A stretch of DNA of 64,000 nucleotides, taken from Beta vulgaris subsp. vulgaris (taxonomy: Eukaryota > Streptophyta > Magnoliopsida > Caryophyllales > Amaranthaceae). The position numbers and the translations under genes are program-made. Positions 58,199 through 64,000 of the stretch are shown piece after piece. The notes beneath the pieces were generated by a model that did no database searches, was not told the origin of the DNA, and was given only the letters and a program-made list of their open reading frames with translations. Position 1 is the stretch's first letter. Each line of letters starts with the position of its first letter. The stretch spans positions 10,831,382 through 10,895,381 of the forward strand of contig NC_079207.1 of the NCBI RefSeq assembly GCF_026745355.1, written 5' to 3'.

Positions 58199-59281
58199 GG
58201 GTGCGTTCTATTCAACTTATTGGCCCTGAACTTATTGGATCTTATCTGAACTGAACTTATTGAACCTGAACTGAACTTATTGGAACTTATTAAACCTGAT
58301 TGGACCTGATTCAACTACTTATTGGACCTGATTGGAACTTATTGGACCTTATTGACCTTATTGAAACTTATTAGACCTTATTGGCCCTGATTGAAACTTA
58401 TTAGACCTTATTGGACCTGATTGAAACTTATTATACCTTATTGGACCTGGTTGAAACTTATTTGACCTTATTAAACAAAATTGACCATGAATAACATAAA
58501 TATTACCACTAACGTAAACACTACCCCTCAAAATTTTTAATGGAGTAATAATTATTATAATTCGTCCTTTAAAAAATAATGATTATTAATTATCTCTTAT
58601 GATAATTAATTTAACAAACCATTTAAAGACAAATTGCAAATTATTGTAATTATAATTATTATTATTATTGTTAACCTTAATTATTTGACCATGATTATAA
58701 TATTATTTAATAGCAATATGAATAATAAAATAATAGACAATAATACAAGTATAATACTATACATTGTGGTACTTTAATAAAAAAATTCTAATTATAACAT
58801 AATCAGCTAATAGTAATATGAATAATAAAATAATAGACATAATACAAATAAATAATAAAATAATAGGCATAATACAAATAAATAATAAAATAATAGATAC
58901 TAATACAAGTATAATACTATATAATCATTGTGTACTTTAATTAAAATTCTAATAATAACATAATCAGCTAATAGTGATATGAAATTATGAATAATAAAAT
59001 AATGGACAATAATACAAATGTTTATTAAACATTGACTATTTGGACCTTATTGGACCTTATTAGACCTGATTGGAACTTATTGGATCTTATTAGACCTGAT
59101 TGGAACTTATTGGACCTTATTAGACCTGATTGGAACTTATTGCACCTGATTGGAACTTATTGGACCTTATTAGACCTTATTGGAACTTATTGCCCTTATT
59201 AGACCTTATTACAACTTATCTGAACTTATCTAAACTTATTGGACCTGAAACATAAATTTTTAAATTGAACAGAACGCACCC
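58199..59281. mobile_element. PIF/Harbinger-like element, copy 2
   Basis: 1083 bp, closely matching copy 1 along its length in the same orientation. The terminal GGGTGCGTTC is the same, and a TAA target duplication flanks it (58196-58198 and 59282-59284). Differences are mostly changes in unit number of the subterminal arrays. Separate target duplications show two independent insertions, not a segmental duplication. Confidence 0.9.
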
Positions 59282-59444
59282 TAAGTCGAGTCTCCTAAAA
59301 CCAACTCTAACTCTATAAGTAACAATTTGCATCCCATAATATTAAAATGTATAGATCTTTGTAAGATGCTCAACTCCTTTTCTATATTTTCCCCTGGTGA
59401 GGTCAAAACTCAAAAGTGATGTAATGAAGAGGCACCAAAAAGCT

Positions 59445-59533
59445 ACACGTAAACGTCAGTCATGCATCTGCAATCTGCATGCAACCAAACCAAGTGTCGC
59501 ACAGTTCGCTACACATCTTAATGAAGTATAATA
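59445..59533 (+). promoter_or_regulatory. SDH2-3-like core promoter with RY and ACGT motifs
   Basis: Upstream of the SDHB start are ACACGT (59445-59450, ABRE-like) and ACGTCA (59453-59458, bZIP type). Two RY motifs CATGCA follow (59461-59466 and 59478-59483, the second within the palindrome TGCATGCA). A TATA-like TATAATA (59527-59533) lies about 93 bp before the ATG. RY elements bind B3 factors such as ABI3/FUS3, and ACGT cores bind bZIPs; the Arabidopsis SDH2-3 gene is known for seed-maturation expression through such elements. The motifs are seen; use in this plant is inferred. Confidence 0.65.
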
Positions 59534-59625
59534 ATCGGTGCAGGCAGCAGCAAAGTTAAGTAGAAAAATTGAACAACTCAACAACCGGCGGAGAGACGTG
59601 AGAGAAATATATAGGATAGAAGGAA

Positions 59626-62600
59626 ATGTGGAAAAGATGGAGTATTGGAGGACAGGGGATGAAACAGAAAGTGGTGAAACAAGGAAGACGAGAGTACTCG
59701 TCTAAAACCAAAGATTTTCCAACACTGAAAGGTCACCCTGCTGCTCAAATTCAAGCTGAGGAAACAGTGGAATCTCAAAGGAGAATACAACACTCCACCG
59801 AAGCTCGACTTCCGGCTCAATCTCTCAAGAAAGAATTCCAAATTTACCGTTGGAACCCCGACTTGCCCAACCAGAAACCCTTTCTCCGCTCCTATTTCGT
59901 CGACCTATCTTCATGTGGCCCCATGGTTAGTTCCAATTCTCTCTATATATATTTTTTTTTCTAATTGCAACCCTTTGAATTTTACACTATTATACTTTTT
60001 TTTTTGTTTTTTTTGCTTGCAACATTTATATTTAAGTATGATACAAGAAATTAGAAGAGGAGAGATATCAAAAGAGATAAAAATTATAAAAAGAGCTTGA
60101 TGTGCTATGTCGTAGGATAAGGAAAGAGATCGAACATATAATACATTGGCAAAAATGTTAACTAATGTTGTAATTAGGGTCTGACAAGCTCGTGAGCAAT
60201 TCGGGCTCGATTTGGTTAAAGCTCGACTTGTTGAAACTTGGCTCGAGATTTAAACAAGACGAGCCGAATTAGGCAAAGCTTGGCTCACAAAGCTGGTGAA
60301 CAACTCGATTATTATTTTATACTATTTATATTACTATTTTATATTAAAAAAATTGTTTATGTATTGAAAAATTATTTATATATATTAAAAATTATATTAA
60401 GTATTTTTATAAAGATATTAAGTAAGGTGTGTAATATAAGAAAGATAAAAGAAAAGGTAAAAACAATTAAAAAGAAAAAAATAATTAATACTTTATATAA
60501 ATTTTTTGCGAAATAAATTTCCCAAACGAGTTCGAACCCGTAATCGCGAGCCGAGCCTAAACAAGCTTACGAGCCGGGCTCCCACGCTCGGCGAGCTCAC
60601 GAGCCGAGCCCATAAAAAGTTAAACGAGCTCGGGTCAAGCCCAATGTTAACTGCTATTCGGGCTCGGCTCGCTCGATAAACACTTCTAGTCGTAACTTTG
60701 TAAGTAATATGTAATTACCAAACAAAATTTGGTTTAGTGGTAAAGGTTTGGCCTCATGAATGCAAGGTCATGTGATCAAATAAATCTCACTCATTAGGGG
60801 TTCTTTGGGAATGAAGTTTTAAAAAATTAATATTAAATCGAATCTAATCTAGTGTCTGAAAAGTCAGATTGGATTAGCTTGGATCCAACCTTTGATTGGA
60901 TTGAAATAGGCTTAAATTTAAACAGTATATCGAATTTTCACCCCAAGGCAAGTTTTTCAAGTGGTAAAAAATAGATTTCCAATCCAATGGTCGAAAACAT
61001 TTTTTCTTCTCCAAGGAAAGGAAAACACATTTTTTCTCGACTTTACTCTTCTCCTTTCTTTCATCCATCCTCCAGTTTAATGGTTTCATTACATATTTTT
61101 GTCTGATGTCCGTCCAACCAAATGGACACTTTGATAAAAGAAAAAGTGGAAAGTATTATTTACCCCTGTATTTTTGTTCTTTAGCCAATTTCAAGAAAAT
61201 TTACGTTTATCTAGTTATCTAAACTAATTCTTGAAGAAAATGTTTGAGTAACCCTTAGGATTGCCAACCTTCTTATATACGTTAGAATAAAATATTGATA
61301 TGTATGTAATAAATGAGGGGAAAAGTGATATAAAAATAATGTTTTAGTGAATTCCTAACCAATGAAAATTCAATAATAGGAGGGTTGTCAACCCTTATGA
61401 TCACTCAATTAATTTCCAGGTCTCCAAGTAATAAAGTACTCCCTCCGTTTCACAATATAAGGCACGCACGAATGCACGATGTCGAGATTGAATTTTGACC
61501 GTTATTTACTCTCAATTTATGTTGATAGAAAATTTTTAAAAATAAAATGACTATAGTATTTTTCAAGACGAATCCAACAGTATAATTTTTATTTATCGTC
61601 TTTGGGAGATATTTGTGGTCAAAGCAAATTTTCATAAAGCGTGAATGCCTTATATTTTGAAACAGAGGGAGTAATGAGTAAAATTTATCGGAAATTGTTT
61701 AGTAATGAGTAGAATTTATCGGAAATTGTTTAGTAATGAGTAGAATTTACCGGAAATTGTTTGCACTCATAAATTCTGGTCTTGGATAGGTTTTGGATGC
61801 ATTACAAAAGATAAAAGCAGAGGAAGACTCAAGTTTAAGCTACAGAAGATCATGCAGGGAAGGAATTTGTGGTTCATGTTCAATGAATATAGATGGCCTT
61901 AATACTGTGGCTTGCCTTAAACCCATTGATTCGGATGCTTCAAAGCCTACCACTATCACTCCCCTTCCGCACATGTTCGTTATCAAAGACCTCGTCGTCG
62001 ATCTTACCAATTTCTATAACCAATACAAGTAATTTCTAACTAATTACTTTTTCATATATAGCTTTATGGTGCAATTAGGAGCTATCAATATCAGTACTTT
62101 ATATTATAACTACTACTCTGCTTAAATTTTGGTTGGCTTTGCTCTTGTTTCATTCATTTCATCTTACATTATCTTAATATTTAAATTATACTCCATTCGT
62201 CCACCCATATAGTGTTTGTTTCTTTTTTACACGGTCGTCAAGATGTAACTTTGACCTTTAATATCTTCAAATTCTGTATTAATAAAAAATATAAAATGTT
62301 ATATTATGAAACTAGATATTGAGACGAATCTAACAAGATCCGACATGAATACGTTTTTTTTTATATATACAAATGAGAATATTCGGTCAAAGATTTTAAA
62401 ATTTGATCCACCAAAAATGAAGTAGGCAGTATAATATGGAACGGAGGGAGTAGTTTTCTGCATTCTATCGATAGGCTAATTTTTCAATCTATCTATACTT
62501 GGTTCTATTTTTGTCATGGCTAAACTTTCCAATTTCAAAATTTTAAATTCGTATACAGACTATACACCAATAGTCCATTATTGGCATGGAAGGGCATGTG

Positions 62601-63106
62601 TGTCGGTCATCTGATCCACACACATGCCCTTCCATGCAAGCGAAGCAACGATGCATTGCTCCGTGTATCCTTGTGTAGCCTTGCTTATGAGTTATAACTA
62701 ATTGAATGATGGAAAGTATAGGTCAATTGAGCCATGGTTGAAGACGAAGAAGAGACCAGAAGATGGGTTAGAGTATAGGCAATCGCCTCAAGACAGGAAG
62801 AAGCTTGATGGGTTGTACGAGTGCATATTATGTGCTTGTTGCACCACTTCATGCCCTGCATATTGGTGGAATCCAGAGAAGTTCTTGGGTCCGGCAGCTT
62901 TGATAAATGCATATCGATGGATGTCTGACAGTAGAGACGATTATACAGAAGAGAGGTTACAATCTATAACTGATGATCACGATAAACTATTTAGGTGCAG
63001 GGTTGTGAGGAATTGTACTGCAGCATGTCCTAAGAGCTTAGACCCCGCTTCTGCCATTAACAAAATGAAGACTAAACGTATGCTTTCTCGGTTTGTGGAG
63101 AAGTAG
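59626..63106 (+). CDS. SDH2-3: Succinate dehydrogenase iron-sulfur subunit, mitochondrial (SDH2-3 type)
   Basis: Three exons (59626-59925, 61790-62028, 62722-63106) give 307 residues. This is complex II subunit B, which passes electrons from the flavoprotein to ubiquinone on the inner mitochondrial membrane. The Arg-rich leader ends RREYSS, a plausible presequence cleavage site. The [2Fe-2S] ligands are C122, C127, C130 and C142 ([10 protein letters not shown]). The [4Fe-4S] ligands are C214, C217, C220 and C282; the [3Fe-4S] ligands are C224, C272 and C278. All are present. [20 protein letters not shown] matches the seed-type SDH2-3 class rather than SDH2-1/2-2 (from memory). Splices are ATG/GTTAGT, GGATAG/GTTTTG, AA/GTAATT and GTATAG/GTCAAT. 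Introns of 1.86 and 0.69 kb hold MITEs and repeats. The start is the first ATG after the TATA-like box. Confidence 0.95.
60175..60688. mobile_element. hAT-like MITE in SDHB intron 1
   Basis: It begins TAGGGTCTGACAAGCTCG and ends CGATAAACACTTCTA. The 8 bp flanks (GTTGTAAT 60167-60174 and GTCGTAAC 60689-60696) match at six positions. Both arms carry GAGCTCG, GGCTCG and CGAGCC words. It is non-coding. Confidence 0.5.
60728..60800 (+). mobile_element. SINE head in SDHB intron 1
   Basis: An A-box-like TTGGTTTAGTGGTAAAGG is followed by a weak B-box (GGTCATGTGATCAAATAAAT). It has the layout of a tRNA-derived SINE. The extent is uncertain. Confidence 0.5.
61439..61671. mobile_element. Stowaway-like MITE in SDHB intron 1
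   Basis: 233 bp; CTCCCTCCGTTTCACAATAT and the inverse of CTCCCTCTGTTTCAAAATAT match, extended by AAGGCA. TA flanks at 61437-61438 and 61672-61673. Just to the right, GTAATGAGTARAATTTAYCG is repeated in tandem three times (about 61671-61760). Confidence 0.8.
62191..62450. mobile_element. Stowaway-like MITE in SDHB intron 2
   Basis: 260 bp; ends CTCCATTCGTCCACCCATAT and the inverse of CTCCCTCCGTTCCATATTAT, TA at 62189-62190 and 62451-62452. The interior phrase GACGAATCTAACAAGATC is shared with the repeats near 495 and 49099. Confidence 0.75.
62584..62637. repeat. Perfect 20 bp inverted repeat (hairpin) in SDHB intron 2
   Basis: GCATGGAAGGGCATGTGTGT (62584-62603) and its exact reverse complement (62618-62637) are separated by 14 nt. 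It ends 85 nt upstream of the exon 3 acceptor site. A perfect 20 bp stem in an otherwise AT-rich intron is striking. It may be a MITE remnant or a small-RNA precursor. Confidence 0.85.
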
Positions 63107-63620
63107 TATGAAAGAATGTCCATTATCATAGTTTGTATTAAATGTTTGTGCTTGTTTCTAACCACCTATTTATTTAGATGTTTCATGGTTGTTAGAGTAG
63201 TATTTGCATATCAAAGCTTCTCATCTGGTACTTTTAATATCATCGCTTCTTCATTGGACTAAATTTCCAGCTCCTAGTAGATCACAAATCTGGTAGAATA
63301 CAAAGCTACTCAAACCAAGTAAATTTGCAACTTTGCAAGTATCATTTACCACTTCCTTATCAATGATGGAAGTGTTTGGCGTAATTCAGTAATTGGACGA
63401 TGTTGAATTATTTAAATATTCCAATAGATATATCTGCATATAGATTTATAATATAAATATTTATTTTATCATATAAGTAATGATTATTTATTTCTAATTA
63501 GGAAATAAGGCTTGCAAACAATTAAATGACTATAAATTCTATTGCTAGAAGAGATGGCCACTAGTCACGTGTTCATTTTTAAGGTGACTTATAGCGAGCC
63601 CAGATTATTCATCTCTCTTC
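63107..63620. other. SDHB 3' UTR and downstream spacer
   Basis: The first few hundred bases should include the 3' UTR and polyadenylation region; I see no decisive AATAAA. The rest is AT-rich, no gene. Confidence 0.4.
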
Positions 63621-63820
63621 TATCTCATATTCTACTTTATCTCTCTCCTCTTATGTCTCGAATTTGAACCCCTAATTTTGCTTCCCACCAAACCAATCTC
63701 CATTCAACTCATGCTCCCTTTATCTCATATTCTACTTTATCTCTTTCCTCTTATTTCTCGAATTTGAACCCCTAATTTTGCCTCCCACCAAACCAATCTC
63801 CATTCAACTCATGCTCCCTT
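63621..63820. repeat. 100 bp tandem duplication
   Basis: 63621-63720 and 63721-63820 are head-to-tail copies with about three differences. Each contains TATCTCATATTCTACTTTAT, GAATTTGAACCCCTAATTTT and CATTCAACTCATGCTCCCTT. The GAATTTGAACCCC phrase recalls a SINE B-box. Not coding. Confidence 0.9.
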
Positions 63821-64000
63821 TTTTCTTGATGTTGTGTCAATGGATCAATGGACTTTGGTCTTCCTCCTTTGGACTGTGTTGGCTGCTTATACTTAGTCTT
63901 GTTATGGCCTACACAACAATAATTAGAGCACTTGTTTTTCTTCACCTCTCTTGCCACCTTCCCCTCTCCAAGTTCGAAAAATAAAAGAGGAGGAACAATA

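Overview
This window looks like nuclear DNA of a flowering plant, almost certainly a core eudicot. Genes are interrupted by introns with GT/AG borders, AT-rich spacers are long, and plant transposon classes are abundant. Three host genes have clear plant counterparts: a VQ-motif protein, Mediator subunit MED30, and a succinate dehydrogenase iron-sulfur subunit of the SDH2-3 type. PIF/Harbinger-like elements with TTCAG and TTATTGGACC arrays make me lean toward Caryophyllales (spinach/beet/quinoa relatives), but this is recollection and not proof.

Layout. 0-4.4 kb: nested Stowaway MITEs, a SINE, the VQ gene on the minus strand (1887-3107, with a 5' intron) and two Harbinger-like MITEs. 4.4-13.7 kb: spacer with MITEs, a 1.8 kb non-autonomous Mutator-like element (7931-9724) holding a C-rich to G-rich strand switch, a LINE RNase H remnant, a 118 bp fragment of mitochondrial cox2, and nested MITE/SINE insertions. 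13.7-19.3 kb: a complete LINE with two intact ORFs, a 4 nt ORF overlap and a perfect 15 bp target duplication. 19.4-33 kb: repeats only. These include a TTCAG Harbinger element, (TA)n tracts, a 1.5 kb array of ~22 bp GAGTAACC units and three hAT-like MITEs.

33.0-39.9 kb: a 6.95 kb Mutator-like element with 115 bp TIRs and a 9 bp TSD. It carries two convergent genes: a PB1/MULE/SWIM transposase and a small GRF-type zinc-finger, tail-anchored protein. A CACTA element sits inside a 54 nt exon of the transposase gene, and both genes carry apparent single-base deletions although the TIRs are nearly identical.

41.2-43.6 kb: an internally deleted Ty1/copia element. 44.0-48.5 kb: a Harbinger-like MITE and a 3.5 kb non-autonomous Helitron with both termini resolved to the base. 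50.2-54.1 kb: MED30 on the minus strand, three coding exons plus a 5' UTR exon. 54.1-59.3 kb: repeats, including two neighbouring copies of one Harbinger-like family. 59.4-63.1 kb: SDH2-3-like gene on the plus strand, three exons, with RY and ACGT motifs upstream of the TATA box. The window ends in a 100 bp tandem duplication.

The three host genes are functionally unrelated (transcriptional regulation, Mediator, respiratory complex II). The rest is a record of nested transposition. Coordinates of ends, TSDs, splice sites and motifs were read by eye; no alignment or database search was run.
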